DNA of 64,000 nucleotides from Microvirga sesbaniae (GCF_025460805.1 NZ_JAMXFJ010000021.1:1-64000); one strand, 5' to 3'. Counted from the stretch's first letter, positions 53,855 through 63,220 are shown. Notes: generated by a model not told the origin, from the sequence alone. Made by a program: numbers and translations.

Positions 53855-55492
53855 ATGCCTGGTCGTCAACACGCCGAAAGATTATGGAGTAGTTTAATGC
53901 TGCTGGGCGCACGTCGCCTGGCTGCGTTGGCCGCGATCGGTCTCGCGGTTTTCCTGTCGGTGGGCATCGGCACCTATTACCTCAGCCGGCCCGCCCAAGA
54001 GACGCTCTACACGGGTCTGGACCGTGAGGACGTCGGCCGCATGGGTGCCGTTCTGAAGGATGCCGGCATCCCCTTCGACGTCAGCGCCGATGGAACGGCT
54101 CTCCTCGTCAGCTACGGCAATACGGCGCAGGCTCGGATGCTGCTGGCCGAGAAAGGGCTGCCGCACAGCACCAAATCCGGGTATGAGCTCTTCAACGACC
54201 TCGGCTCGCTCGGGCTGACCTCCTTCATGCAGGAGGTCACCAAAGTCCGAGCCCTTGAAGGCGAGCTCGCCCGCACGATCCAGGGCATGAAGGGTATCAA
54301 GGCCGCGCGGGTTCATATCGTTCTGCCGGATCGTGGCTCGTTCCGCCGCGAGCAGCAGCCGCCTTCGGCCTCTGTCGTCATCCGGACCGTACCGGCGGAT
54401 GACGCCTCGTCGGCTCAGGCGATCAGGCATCTCGTCGCCGCCGCCATCCCGGGCATGGCCGTCGACAAGGTCACCGTCATGAACACGGAGGGGACTCTTC
54501 TGATGTCCGGAGACGATGCAGCCAATGCATCGACCGGCAAGATGGCCCGCCTCGAGAAGAGCGTCGGTCTGGAGATCCAGGACAACGTGCGTCGCACCCT
54601 GGCGCCCTATCTCGGGACCGGCAACTTCGAAGTCAGCGTGGCTGCGCGCCTGAGCACGGACAAGGTCAGCACCAATGAGACGATCTTCAATCCGGAATCC
54701 AAGGTCGAGCGCTCCACCCGGACCATCAAGGAGACGGAGGTTTCCCAGAACAAAAGCGGCCAGAAGCCGACCACCGTTCAGCAGAATCTTCCCGATGAGA
54801 ATGTCAGGGGCGAATCGGGCGACAGCTCGAGCGAGGACAACCAGCGCCGCGAAGAGCTGACGAACTACGAGATCTCCTCGAAGACGATCCAGACGATCAG
54901 CGACGGATACCAGATCAAGAACCTGTCCGTGGCCGTCCTGGTCAACAGGTCCCGGATCGCGTCGCTGCTCGGCGAGAACGCGACGCCGGCCGAAATGGAC
55001 GCCAAGGTTGCCGAGATCGAGCAGCTCGTGTCTTCTGCGGCAGGGTTCAGCAAACCCCGCGGCGATCAGATCAAGGTTGCCGCCGTCAGCTTTGTCGACG
55101 ACAGCGGGATGCTTCAGCCCGTTCCTGGTCCGTCGGTTGCAGAAATCCTCATGCGTCAGTTCGGGACGGTCGTCAACGCACTGACCATCCTGGCTCTGTG
55201 CGCCATGATGATCTGGTTCGGACTGCGCCCGGCCGTTCGCATGCTCATGGCTCGTCACCAGGCCGAACTCGAGCTCCAGCGGGAGCAGGCGGCGGCACTC
55301 GCCGCGGCAGAGGCGGAGGAGGCTCTCGAGGCGAGCAAGGAGACCGCCCTGCAGATTGCATCCGATCTCGATGAGCAGAATCTGATCGAGATGCCGCGGA
55401 CTCCGCAGCGCAAGCTCGAGCAGATCATCGAGCTCAGCGAGGAGCAGGCCGCAGCCGTTCTCAAACAATGGCTCGGGCGGGAGGCTGCGTAA
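53855..55492 (+). CDS. fliF: Flagellar MS-ring protein FliF
   Basis: A 545-residue MS-ring protein. Membrane segments at about 25-45 and 442-462 (VVNALTILALCAMMIWFGLR). The YscJ/FliF block LARTIQGMKGIKAARVHIVLP and NYEISSKTIQTISDGYQIKNLSVAVLVN are present. The cytoplasmic tail has a FliG-binding helix (QRKLEQIIELSEEQAAAVLKQWL). It starts at ATG 53855 after a 117-base gap, so it may have its own promoter, which in Brucella is FtcR-controlled. Confidence 0.96.
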   Translation: MPGRQHAERLWSSLMLLGARRLAALAAIGLAVFLSVGIGTYYLSRPAQETLYTGLDREDVGRMGAVLKDAGIPFDVSADGTALLVSYGNTAQARMLLAEKGLPHSTKSGYELFNDLGSLGLTSFMQEVTKVRALEGELARTIQGMKGIKAARVHIVLPDRGSFRREQQPPSASVVIRTVPADDASSAQAIRHLVAAAIPGMAVDKVTVMNTEGTLLMSGDDAANASTGKMARLEKSVGLEIQDNVRRTLAPYLGTGNFEVSVAARLSTDKVSTNETIFNPESKVERSTRTIKETEVSQNKSGQKPTTVQQNLPDENVRGESGDSSSEDNQRREELTNYEISSKTIQTISDGYQIKNLSVAVLVNRSRIASLLGENATPAEMDAKVAEIEQLVSSAAGFSKPRGDQIKVAAVSFVDDSGMLQPVPGPSVAEILMRQFGTVVNALTILALCAMMIWFGLRPAVRMLMARHQAELELQREQAAALAAAEAEEALEASKETALQIASDLDEQNLIEMPRTPQRKLEQIIELSEEQAAAVLKQWLGREAA

Positions 55493-56136
55493 TGGCCGGA
55501 ACGCTAGCCAGCCTCCTGGCGGATTTCTCAAATCCGACTGCCGGCGATGCTTCGGGCATCGGCCTCTTGCGGGCTGCTAAGGCCGCGCCTGAACCGGTTC
55601 CCGAGCCGAAGCAGCCCGCTGCGGACCGGCAGGCGGACCTGGTGAGGTCGGTCGAGGCAAGGGTCAGAGCCGAAGAGCGGGAGACCGCCCGCAGGGCGCT
55701 CGAGGATGCCGTCGCGGCCGAGCGCGCCCGCCATGCGGAGGATATCGACACCCAGCGCGCCGTGTGGGCGGAGGAGCAGGCTCAGCGACTATCGGCTCAG
55801 ATTTCAGAGGCCCTCGACCATATCGCCTTGAGCGTCTCGGAGCGGGTTGCCAATATCCTCAGGCCCTTCGTGTCGGAGGCCTATCGCCGACAGACCCTCG
55901 CCGAGTTCAGCGATGTGCTCGCAACCTTGCTCTCGAGGCGGGGTGAGAACCTTTTGACGATTTCGGGGCCGGACGATCTCCTTTCGGCCATGAAGCCGCA
56001 TCTCGAAGGCCATGGGAGCTCCATCGCGTTCGTTCCGAGCGACCGGATCGAGGTCAGCGCGAGCATCCAGGATACATCCGTCCAAACCCAGTTGAATTCC
56101 TGGTCCGTGCGCCTGGCCCAGACGTTAGAGAGCTGA
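55492..56136 (+). CDS. FliH-like flagellar assembly protein
   Basis: A 214-residue protein, long charged coiled coil (RARVRAEERETARRALEDAVAAERARHAEDIDTQ) and a C-terminal domain with EALDHIALSVSERVANIL and QTLAEFSDVLATLLSR. Layout matches FliH, the regulator of the FliI ATPase. Start ATG 55492 shares a base with the fliF stop (TAATG). It is named from layout and position; FliI is outside the window. Confidence 0.8.
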   Translation: MAGTLASLLADFSNPTAGDASGIGLLRAAKAAPEPVPEPKQPAADRQADLVRSVEARVRAEERETARRALEDAVAAERARHAEDIDTQRAVWAEEQAQRLSAQISEALDHIALSVSERVANILRPFVSEAYRRQTLAEFSDVLATLLSRRGENLLTISGPDDLLSAMKPHLEGHGSSIAFVPSDRIEVSASIQDTSVQTQLNSWSVRLAQTLES

Positions 56137-56142
56137 TGACCG

Positions 56143-57378
56143 ATGGCGAATTCAGATAAGCAGGAGATCGTCATCGTCCGTCGGAGCGATGACGGCGAGG
56201 ATGTCGTCAAGGGAGGCGCCTGGAAGATCGCTCACGCGGACTTCATGACGGCCATGATGGCATTCTTCCTCGTGATGTGGCTGATCAGCCTGACGGATGA
56301 GGAGACGCGAAGCGGCGTCGCCAACTACTTCAATCCGGTCCAACTGGCCCAGTCGACTCCGAACAAGAAGGGGCTCGACGATCCACAGAACGTGCCGCCC
56401 GACAACGAAACGGACAACACCAAGGATGGCAAGGAGAAGGGAAGCGGCGAAGGAACGGGCGGAAAGTCGCACCAGCTGCGAAAGCCCCGCTTCAAGGAGG
56501 GAGCGCTCTTCCAGGATCCCTATGCCGTTCTGGCCAGGATTGCCGACGAGGTCGAAGCGACCCCCCATGACACGCTGGGCGCGGACGTCACCCCGGGCGA
56601 GAGTGATGTGCCGGGCCTCAAGGCCGGCGAGGCTTTCAGAGATCCTTTCGACCCGCTCTACTGGCAGGTGGCTCCCGTTGACGAGCTGAAGACCGATACG
56701 CCCTCGAAGCCAGGAACCGCAGCGCCGGCTCCGTCGAAGGCGGTCATGGATGCGGTTGCGGCCCTGAGCCAGAAGCCCGCCACGGGTGCCCGGCCGGATT
56801 CCAGGACTGCCACCAAGCCGTCGGCATCGAACGAGGGCAGGGACATGCAGGCGAACGGGGCCGCTCCCGACCCGGGAACTCAGGTCTCCGACAACGATGC
56901 CAATGCGGCAACGGCCGCGGACCTGAAGGCTGCTGAACTGAAACGAGAGATCCTCAAGGCCGTTCAACCCGCGAAGGACACGACCCCGCAGCCGCACATC
57001 GAGGTCCGCCGGACCGGCGCGGGAACTCTGATCAGCCTGACCGACGACTTCGACTTCACGATGTTTGCTGTCGGCTCGGCCGAGCCGCATGCAAAGGTTG
57101 TGCGGGCCATGGCCGAGATCGCCAGGATCCTGCAGTCCCGCCCGGGCAAAATCGTGATTCGCGGTCACACGGATGCCCGCCCGTTCAAGTCTGCCAACTA
57201 CGACAACTGGCGGCTGTCCCAGGCGCGGGCTCAGATGGCGCTGTACATGCTCGTTCGAGGTGGATTGAGCGAGAGCAGGATCGTGCGGGTCGAGGGGCAT
57301 GCGGATCGGGACCCAAAAATTCCGAACAATCCGAATGCGGATCAGAACCGTCGCGTCGAGATCCTTCTACAGGAGTGA
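56143..57378 (+). CDS. motB: Flagellar stator protein MotB
   Basis: A 411-residue stator protein. The membrane helix HADFMTAMMAFFLVMWLISL holds the proton-path Asp33. A long periplasmic linker (about 80-280), unusual for short MotB but common in Rhizobiales, leads to the OmpA-like peptidoglycan-binding domain (VIRGHTDARPFKSANYDNWRLSQARAQMA). Six bases after the FliH-like stop. MotA is not in the window. Confidence 0.95.
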   Translation: MANSDKQEIVIVRRSDDGEDVVKGGAWKIAHADFMTAMMAFFLVMWLISLTDEETRSGVANYFNPVQLAQSTPNKKGLDDPQNVPPDNETDNTKDGKEKGSGEGTGGKSHQLRKPRFKEGALFQDPYAVLARIADEVEATPHDTLGADVTPGESDVPGLKAGEAFRDPFDPLYWQVAPVDELKTDTPSKPGTAAPAPSKAVMDAVAALSQKPATGARPDSRTATKPSASNEGRDMQANGAAPDPGTQVSDNDANAATAADLKAAELKREILKAVQPAKDTTPQPHIEVRRTGAGTLISLTDDFDFTMFAVGSAEPHAKVVRAMAEIARILQSRPGKIVIRGHTDARPFKSANYDNWRLSQARAQMALYMLVRGGLSESRIVRVEGHADRDPKIPNNPNADQNRRVEILLQE

Positions 57379-57383
57379 TCCCG

Positions 57384-58640
57384 TTGAAACGTCTTTCACT
57401 GCCCCTCCTTGCGATCTCTTGGCTCTTCGCAGCCGATGCGGCAATGGGTGAGAATGCGGCCCCATCAGACGCGACAGTCGAGCAGAGTGCGCCGTCCTCG
57501 ACGGTTCCCAGTCCGGTGCAGCTCGTGCGAACGCTGCACCTGATGCAGGATCAGATCGCGATCGGCTCCACGGAGGCTCATCTCGGGCAGCGTGGTCTGC
57601 TCGCTATTCTCGACGACAGGTTCATGAATCTGGAGCCCGAAACCTGGCAGTCGGGCAAGAACGTCCGAGCGGCGGTGTCTTTTGTCCTGAGTGGCGGAAA
57701 TCCCGGCATCCTGAGAAAGCTCCTGGATCTGGGCTCCGCGACGATCACGGAGAACGACAGACCGTTGATTGAAGGTGCGCTCGCCTATGTCGAGGGCAGG
57801 GAGGAGACCGCGCAGAACTCGCTCGCGTCTCTGGACCCTCAATCCCTTCCGCCCACCCTCGGGGCGCAGCTCGCACTCGTACAGGCAGCGCTCATGGTTC
57901 GGAAGAACGTTGCGAAATCCGACGAGCTCCTGGATTTCGTTCGGCTTCAGGCCCCCGGCACGCTCCTTGAGGAGGCGGCCCTGCGCAGACAAGTCTTCGT
58001 GGCAAGTCAGACGAACAACATGGTGAAGTTCCAGTCGCTCGCGACCGACTATCTGCGGCGCTACCGGCATTCGATCTATGCCGGCAATTTCCGGCAGCGT
58101 CTGGCTTCCGCGCTCACGCGGGTCGATTTCGGAAAGGAAGCCTCCCGGTTCGAAGGCGCGGTGGCGATGATGTCGGAGCTCGAACCTGACGCACGGCGCG
58201 ATCTTTATCTTTTGGCGGCGCGATCGTCCATCGAGCAGGGTTTCACGACCTCGGCCCGGATGATGGCGGACAAGGCACAGGAACTGGCAGGCTCGGACAG
58301 GGTCAGCGCTGCGAGGGCGAAGCTCTACCGGGCGGCATCGCTGATCACGTCACCACAAGCCATTGATGGGGCCGTCAATGATCTTCATGGCCTTGATCAG
58401 TCTCTCCTGGCCGAGAGCGACATCGACCTGCTGAAATCCGCCCTCGCGATGGCTGCCGAGATACGCAGGATACCCGAAATCCGATCCGTCCAGGGAGGAG
58501 CCGAGAAGCCGATCCAGGCTACGCTCACCGTCGAAGGATCGCGGGCGGGTGCTGATTCCGCGCAAGGGCTGGAAAAGCTTCAGGCGCTATCCAAGGCGCG
58601 TGACGCCTTGAGTCGCGTCGACCGACTGATCAAGAATTAG
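57384..58640 (+). CDS. motC: Chemotaxis/motor protein MotC
   Basis: A 418-residue periplasmic protein with signal (RLSLPLLAISWLFAADAAMG). The middle is alpha-helical with TPR-like spacing (SLASLDPQSLPPTLGAQLALVQAALM; RQRLASALTRVDFG). MotC in rhizobia tunes motor speed and binds MotB. The TTG at 57384 is chosen since AGGAG lies 8 bases upstream; the alternative GTG 57375, within the motB stop, has poor spacing. Confidence 0.92.
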   Translation: MKRLSLPLLAISWLFAADAAMGENAAPSDATVEQSAPSSTVPSPVQLVRTLHLMQDQIAIGSTEAHLGQRGLLAILDDRFMNLEPETWQSGKNVRAAVSFVLSGGNPGILRKLLDLGSATITENDRPLIEGALAYVEGREETAQNSLASLDPQSLPPTLGAQLALVQAALMVRKNVAKSDELLDFVRLQAPGTLLEEAALRRQVFVASQTNNMVKFQSLATDYLRRYRHSIYAGNFRQRLASALTRVDFGKEASRFEGAVAMMSELEPDARRDLYLLAARSSIEQGFTTSARMMADKAQELAGSDRVSAARAKLYRAASLITSPQAIDGAVNDLHGLDQSLLAESDIDLLKSALAMAAEIRRIPEIRSVQGGAEKPIQATLTVEGSRAGADSAQGLEKLQALSKARDALSRVDRLIKN

Positions 58641-58654
58641 GCGTGTACGAGCCC

Positions 58655-60037
58655 ATGAGCCGATTAGACCTATTATCGCCGGCAACACCCAGGCTTGTGG
58701 ACGCGCAGTCGCGCAATGCAACCACCGGCATGGACGCTCAGGACGGCGCCGGAACCGCTCAAACATCCGATTTCGCCTCACTCCTGGACGGGTTCTCTGG
58801 ACGCCCTCCGCGGGAGGGACTGGTGATCTCCGACGAGACGGGGCTCTCGAACAGCGAGCCGGACAAGGCCGATTCCGAGGTGAATGCCGGAGCCGATCCG
58901 CTGCAGGCGCTCCTTCCTGAGGTGGCGACCAGCGACAACGCGACGGGCGCGCCCGTCCTTCAGTCCGTAAGCCCGGTGTTGTCGGTTCTCGAGAGCATCC
59001 TTCCTCGGATATTGGCGGGAACAGCCGCGGGAGGCAATCCCGACGCAGGACATCCAGGTGCATCGTCTGCATCCTCCTATCCCGCGATGCTTCCACAGGA
59101 GGCCGGCGAATTAGCCTCGGCAACCGCGGGATCCGCGCCAAAGCTCGCTGTCTCCGTTCAGAACCAGGAAACCCATTTCAAACCCATCGTCGAGGGACTG
59201 ATCGATACCTCGCTCGAGACGGAAGCCGCAGCGCATCGCGAAGAGCCGGATCTCGCCACTGGCGCCCCGCTGATCGGGAAGCCCAAGGGGACGGCGGCGG
59301 CAATCCAGCACCCGGATGCCAAGGCCGGATCCGCCCAAGCTTCGAGCGGGCTGACCGGCGTTTTGGAGGCCTCCAAAGAGCAGGAGAAGGACGTCGCCAA
59401 ACGCGTATCCCTCGATCGAGCTCCCGATCGTCCCGAGTTGCCGAAGCAGCAATCCATCGGAAGCTTGAAGGCCGATGCCACGTCTCTCCCGCCTTCGACG
59501 CTTCAGCATCTCGCCAAATCCATCGTCGATGACGTCGAGAGCCTGTCGGAGCCCCAGGCACCAACCTTCCAGCAGAGCGGACTGAACCGGGTCGCCACGG
59601 CGAGAGCCTCCGCGGGCGTTCTGCGGGTCCTGGATCTTCAGCTGAAGCCGGCTGAGCTCGGCTTGGTGACGATCAGGATGCGGCTTGCCGGCGACGGCAT
59701 CGAGATGGAGATCCGGGCCCAGAACGACGATACTGCGGACCTTCTGCGCCATGATGCGGAGAAGCTGTCGAATCTCCTGCGAGCGTCCGGCTACCGCCCT
59801 GACGCGATCACCATTCAATCCACTGAAGCGTCTTCCCATGACCGTGCCTCGTTCCAACGTCCTCCTCAAGGCAATCAGACACAGGGGCACTCCTTCGACC
59901 AAGGCGGGGGAGCCGGTCAGGGCAACTCTCCCCGTCACCAGGACAACCGCCATGACAGCGGCAGGCGAGACCTCTCCAAGGACGGCAAGGACGCGTCGAA
60001 TCCTGGCGGCGGCGGCACTGGCGGGATCTATCTTTAG
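58655..60037 (+). CDS. fliK: Flagellar hook-length control protein FliK (MotD type)
   Basis: A 460-residue protein with low-complexity N-terminal two-thirds and a C-terminal FliK domain: LQLKPAELGLVTIRMRLAGDGIEMEIRAQ and AEKLSNLLRASGYRPDAITI. It measures hook length and switches export specificity. A GTG at 58643 would add four residues. The final 86 bases overlap the transglycosylase gene in another frame, where the protein tail is Gly/Asn/His-rich. Confidence 0.92.
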   Translation: MSRLDLLSPATPRLVDAQSRNATTGMDAQDGAGTAQTSDFASLLDGFSGRPPREGLVISDETGLSNSEPDKADSEVNAGADPLQALLPEVATSDNATGAPVLQSVSPVLSVLESILPRILAGTAAGGNPDAGHPGASSASSYPAMLPQEAGELASATAGSAPKLAVSVQNQETHFKPIVEGLIDTSLETEAAAHREEPDLATGAPLIGKPKGTAAAIQHPDAKAGSAQASSGLTGVLEASKEQEKDVAKRVSLDRAPDRPELPKQQSIGSLKADATSLPPSTLQHLAKSIVDDVESLSEPQAPTFQQSGLNRVATARASAGVLRVLDLQLKPAELGLVTIRMRLAGDGIEMEIRAQNDDTADLLRHDAEKLSNLLRASGYRPDAITIQSTEASSHDRASFQRPPQGNQTQGHSFDQGGGAGQGNSPRHQDNRHDSGRRDLSKDGKDASNPGGGGTGGIYL

Positions 60038-60605
60038 TCCGTGTGCCGTCCTGCCGGCCCTGGCACAGTCTCCGTCCGGTCAGTGTGAGCGGGAGATGAT
60101 GCGAGCCGCGTCCAAGTACGGGGTACCATTGGGCATGCTCTACTCCGTCGGCCTCACCGAGACGGGGCGGCGTGGCAGCCTGCAACCTTATGCCATGAAC
60201 GTGGAAGGAAAGGCTGTCTTCTCGAACACCGCGGTCGAGGCGATGCAACGCTTCGAGGAAGCCAGCCGGGGCGGGGCGCGGCTCATCGATCTTGGCTGCA
60301 TGCAGATCAATCACCTCTACCACCGTGAGAACTTCCCGTCTCTGGAAAGCATGCTGAACCCGCGCAGCAACGTCGAGTATGCCGCGCGCTTTCTGCGTGA
60401 GCTCAAGGCACGGCACGAAACATGGACGATGGCGGTCGCGCGCTATCATGCCGGGCCCAACAACGATCCGGCTCAAAAGCGCTACGTATGCCGGGTGATC
60501 ACCAACATGGTGGCAACCGGATTCGGCCAATGGACACCCGGAGCCCGATCCTTCTGTGCGGATGCTCCTGGCCTGAGCCCCGGTCAGACCGCCTCGGACG
60601 GATGA
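59952..60605 (+). CDS. Lytic transglycosylase SLT-domain protein
   Basis: A 217-residue exported murein lyase. Signal peptide about residues 14-39 (RILAAAALAGSIFSPCAVLPALA). The SLT/lysozyme-like domain has the catalytic Glu70 (GLTETGRRGSLQPYAMNV), GCMQINHLYH and MAVARYHAGPNN. Start ATG 59952, with AGGA 9 bases upstream, lies 86 bases inside the fliK frame, so the signal peptide is encoded over the fliK end. A flagellum-related role (making room for the rod) is likely by position. Confidence 0.9.
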   Translation: MTAAGETSPRTARTRRILAAAALAGSIFSPCAVLPALAQSPSGQCEREMMRAASKYGVPLGMLYSVGLTETGRRGSLQPYAMNVEGKAVFSNTAVEAMQRFEEASRGGARLIDLGCMQINHLYHRENFPSLESMLNPRSNVEYAARFLRELKARHETWTMAVARYHAGPNNDPAQKRYVCRVITNMVATGFGQWTPGARSFCADAPGLSPGQTASDG

Positions 60606-60688
60606 GGCGCCGAGACTCTCTTATCGCGGCATCCCGTCACAGGAGACCGGGCCCGAGACCGACAATCACCTGGACGAGACCCTCCGAC

Positions 60689-60741
60689 GCATCGTGCGGA
60701 CGAAAGCGGGTCACGCTCGTGAAAAGTGGGCCCGGTTTTCG
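60689..60741. repeat. Dispersed intergenic repeat
   Basis: The stretch begins GCATCGTGCGGA (60689-60700) and contains GAAAAGTGGGCCCGGTTTTCG (60720-60740), matching the unit at 30899. It lies between convergent genes. Confidence 0.65.
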
Positions 60742-60793
60742 TTTGCGCGGCCCTTCGGGTCACTGACGCGGCCTACTGGGTCCGCGCCGGCAC

Positions 60794-61495
60794 TCAACGC
60801 GTCATTCGAACTTCGGAACCGCTTCCGTTCAAGGTTCCGGCAAGTGCGGCCTCGGCTCCCGACAACCGGGCAACCGGTTGTCCGCGCGAGAAGAGGATCA
60901 CCTGGTTGTCGCGGAAACTCCAACCATTGATGTGTCGCATGCCCTCGTGGGCGCAGCCTTGCGTCGATGCCTTAAACAGATCCAGGGATGGAACGCTCGA
61001 CAACTGCACCTTGCAGGAGGTCTCCCCGACACTGGCCCTCCACGATCCTGCGTAAGACGAGGCGCGCTGCGGGGCCGTGAAAACACCCGGCGGGCTTGAG
61101 GAAGAACTGGCAACAGCCGGACCGGTCACGGCAGGAGCCTGGCTCGGCGCGACCATCGCCGGCTCTGGCGGAACAGAGCCGGCGGACGGATCCAGGGGGG
61201 GAGCGGCCGGCGCAGGAGGGCCCATGTCGACTTCAAGGCGAAGGTCTTGAGATCTTGTCGGGCGGACGACATCGATTTCGGGGGTCTCGAGTGAAGTCAC
61301 AGCAGGCGCAGAGACGACATAGAAAGCCGGCCCGACGGGCTGTCCGCTCCAGGGCGCAGAATATTCCGGATAGGTCGTGCGGCCACGCGCCGGGCCCCAA
61401 GGGCCGTGGACATACGCGGCGCCTGTGCCGTTGCAGGCCGAGATCGTGCCTGCCACGGTCATGAGAACAGTCGTCGTCAGAATCGTGCGATGCAT
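60794..61495 (-). CDS. Omp19-like lipoprotein, AprI/Inh protease inhibitor
   Basis: A 233-residue lipoprotein. Signal and lipobox end at TISAC with Cys21. A Pro/Ala/Ser-rich stretch (about 60-150) precedes a C-terminal AprI/Inh beta barrel: AGSWRASVGETSCKVQLSSV, a second Cys in STQGCAHEGMR that may form a disulfide, then GWSFRDNQVILFS and ARLSGAEAALAGTL. This is the layout of Brucella Omp19, which inhibits host proteases. ATG 61495 is chosen; the frame to 61543 runs into the next gene. Confidence 0.85.
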   Translation of the reverse strand: MHRTILTTTVLMTVAGTISACNGTGAAYVHGPWGPARGRTTYPEYSAPWSGQPVGPAFYVVSAPAVTSLETPEIDVVRPTRSQDLRLEVDMGPPAPAAPPLDPSAGSVPPEPAMVAPSQAPAVTGPAVASSSSSPPGVFTAPQRASSYAGSWRASVGETSCKVQLSSVPSLDLFKASTQGCAHEGMRHINGWSFRDNQVILFSRGQPVARLSGAEAALAGTLNGSGSEVRMTR

Positions 61496-61515
61496 CGCAC
61501 CGGGACCAGCTACGG

Positions 61516-62019
61516 TCAATGGCGCACCGAGCCGGCAGGACAATAGGAGGACCGGAACCGGGCCGGCAAGGGTCTCAGGCGGGCGGACGAGAGGATCCTC
61601 TCGAAGGATGATGGATCGAAGTCCGCTTGGCAGATCGCCGCATCCAGAAGCACTTCGCTGATCTGGACTCCGATGTCGTAGTTGCCGAAAATGAGCTTGA
61701 AGAAGACAGTGACCGAGTCATGCACGAACTCCATGTCGAGAGCGACATGGCATGAATCTTCCCGTCCGGTGCTGACATGGGCGACATAGCCGTAGGACAG
61801 TGTCTCGCCCTTGAAGTAGAGTTCGGCGGATGACGTCACCATCTCGTCCATGTTGCCGTGCAGTTGATTGTCGGCATAGAAACGGATGATCTCCGCGTCC
61901 GTCAGACAGAAATCGGCAATGACGTCCTTGATATTGCACGCCAGCACCTCCTCGAAGGCTTGAATATCCCAATGCTCTCTCAGCGGAGCCGCAACTTCGA
62001 CGGTGCGAAGGCTTCTCAT
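61516..62019 (-). CDS. Unknown protein, 167 aa, coupled to flhB
   Basis: The start overlaps the flhB stop by four bases (ATGA), so it is clearly part of that operon. The product is soluble with many Asp/Glu residues and Phe-rich stretches (EFVHDSVTVFFKLIFGNYDI); no domain is recognised. No signal peptide or membrane segment. Being coupled to flhB suggests a role in flagellar export or assembly, but the sequence gives no direct evidence. Confidence 0.8.
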   Translation of the reverse strand: MRSLRTVEVAAPLREHWDIQAFEEVLACNIKDVIADFCLTDAEIIRFYADNQLHGNMDEMVTSSAELYFKGETLSYGYVAHVSTGREDSCHVALDMEFVHDSVTVFFKLIFGNYDIGVQISEVLLDAAICQADFDPSSFERILSSARLRPLPARFRSSYCPAGSVRH

Positions 62020-63080
62020 TTGGACCTCGTGAGGATGTAGAATAGAATCTGGGCGACGGCCTTGTAGAAGTCGGGAGGAATCATCCGGTCGACTTCGACA
62101 TGATCGTACATGGACCTTGCCAGAGGCTTGTCTTCGATGACCGGGATGCCGCTTTTCTCGGCAATCTCGCGGATTTTCAAGGCGATGAGGTCCTTGCCCT
62201 TTGCGACGACGATCGGGGCGCTGGCTTCGCTGCGTTCGTATCGCATGGCAATCGCGAAATGGGTCGGATTGGCGATCACGAACGTCGCCTTTGGCACGGC
62301 TGCCAGCATCCGCTTGCGGCTTCGGTCCTGCGCCAGGGAGCGCATCCGTGCCTTGACCATCGGATCGCCCTCCATCTGCTTATACTCTTCCTTGACCTCC
62401 TGCTTGGTCATCTTCAGATCGCTGTGCCACTTGAACCGAGCCCAGAGCAGGTCGGCGGCAACAAGGACGATCGTCGCGATGGCGATGGCCGAGACAAGAC
62501 GCATTGCCATGGTCAACATCAGCTCCGGAAGAAGGGAGGGATCGGTGAGCATGGCATTCAAAACCTTGTATTGCTCCGACTTCAGAAGCAGGAGGCTGAC
62601 GAGCGTCATTGTTGCGAACTTGAACAATGACTTTGAAAATTCTACTAAACCCTGGCGGCCGAAGATCCGCTTCCAGCCGCTCATGGGCGAGATTCTGTTC
62701 CACTGCGGTCTGATCCGCTCGGAGACGATGGACGGGACGTTCTGCAATATCGATGCGGCGAGGCTGCACGCCGCCAGGATGATGATCGCCGGAATGAGGA
62801 ACCGACCGACCTCGAGGGCGACCGCCTGTATCAGTGTGGTCGCGTCCGAACCCGAGTCGAGGCGAAAGTCCTGCGGGCGATTGACGAAGAGCGAGAGCTT
62901 CTCCGTCAGGCTCTTCGTCGTGCTGCGGGTCGCAAACGCCAGAACGAGCAGGATCCCGACAAGCGAAGCGAACATGGGAGCTTCTCTCGAGAACGGGATG
63001 TTCCCTTTCTCGACGGCGTCCCGAATCTTCTTGTCGGAAGGCGCTTCTGTCTTGCTGTCCTGATCGTCCGTGTCAGACAT
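62016..63080 (-). CDS. flhB: Flagellar export switch protein FlhB
   Basis: A 354-residue export protein. Charged N-terminus (MSDTDDQDSKTEAPSDKKIRDAVEKGNI), four membrane segments (about 35-52, 90-112, 150-168, 190-212), then a cytoplasmic domain with the self-cleavage motif NPTH at residues 271-274. ATG 63080 is chosen; the frame to 63122 adds 14 residues from the repeat. It overlaps the 167-residue unknown gene. Confidence 0.96.
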   Translation of the reverse strand: MSDTDDQDSKTEAPSDKKIRDAVEKGNIPFSREAPMFASLVGILLVLAFATRSTTKSLTEKLSLFVNRPQDFRLDSGSDATTLIQAVALEVGRFLIPAIIILAACSLAASILQNVPSIVSERIRPQWNRISPMSGWKRIFGRQGLVEFSKSLFKFATMTLVSLLLLKSEQYKVLNAMLTDPSLLPELMLTMAMRLVSAIAIATIVLVAADLLWARFKWHSDLKMTKQEVKEEYKQMEGDPMVKARMRSLAQDRSRKRMLAAVPKATFVIANPTHFAIAMRYERSEASAPIVVAKGKDLIALKIREIAEKSGIPVIEDKPLARSMYDHVEVDRMIPPDFYKAVAQILFYILTRSK

Positions 63081-63102
63081 GATCCGAGGTTCGGCTGCGG
63101 GA

Positions 63103-63220
63103 GCATCGGATCCGGAGGGCACATGCCGTTCCGGATCCGATGCTCAGATTCTGGGTGGTGCATAGCGGGACATGAGGCGCCTCGCGGCGGCGATGGTCTC
63201 TCATGGTCCGCGATGCTCTA
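63103..63220. repeat. Dispersed intergenic repeat with 13-bp perfect palindrome
   Basis: GCATCGGATCCGG (63103-63115) and CCGGATCCGATGC (63131-63143) form a perfect hairpin between flhB and fliG. The end GATGCTCTAG near 63211-63220 matches the end of the unit at 30899-31010. Confidence 0.6.
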
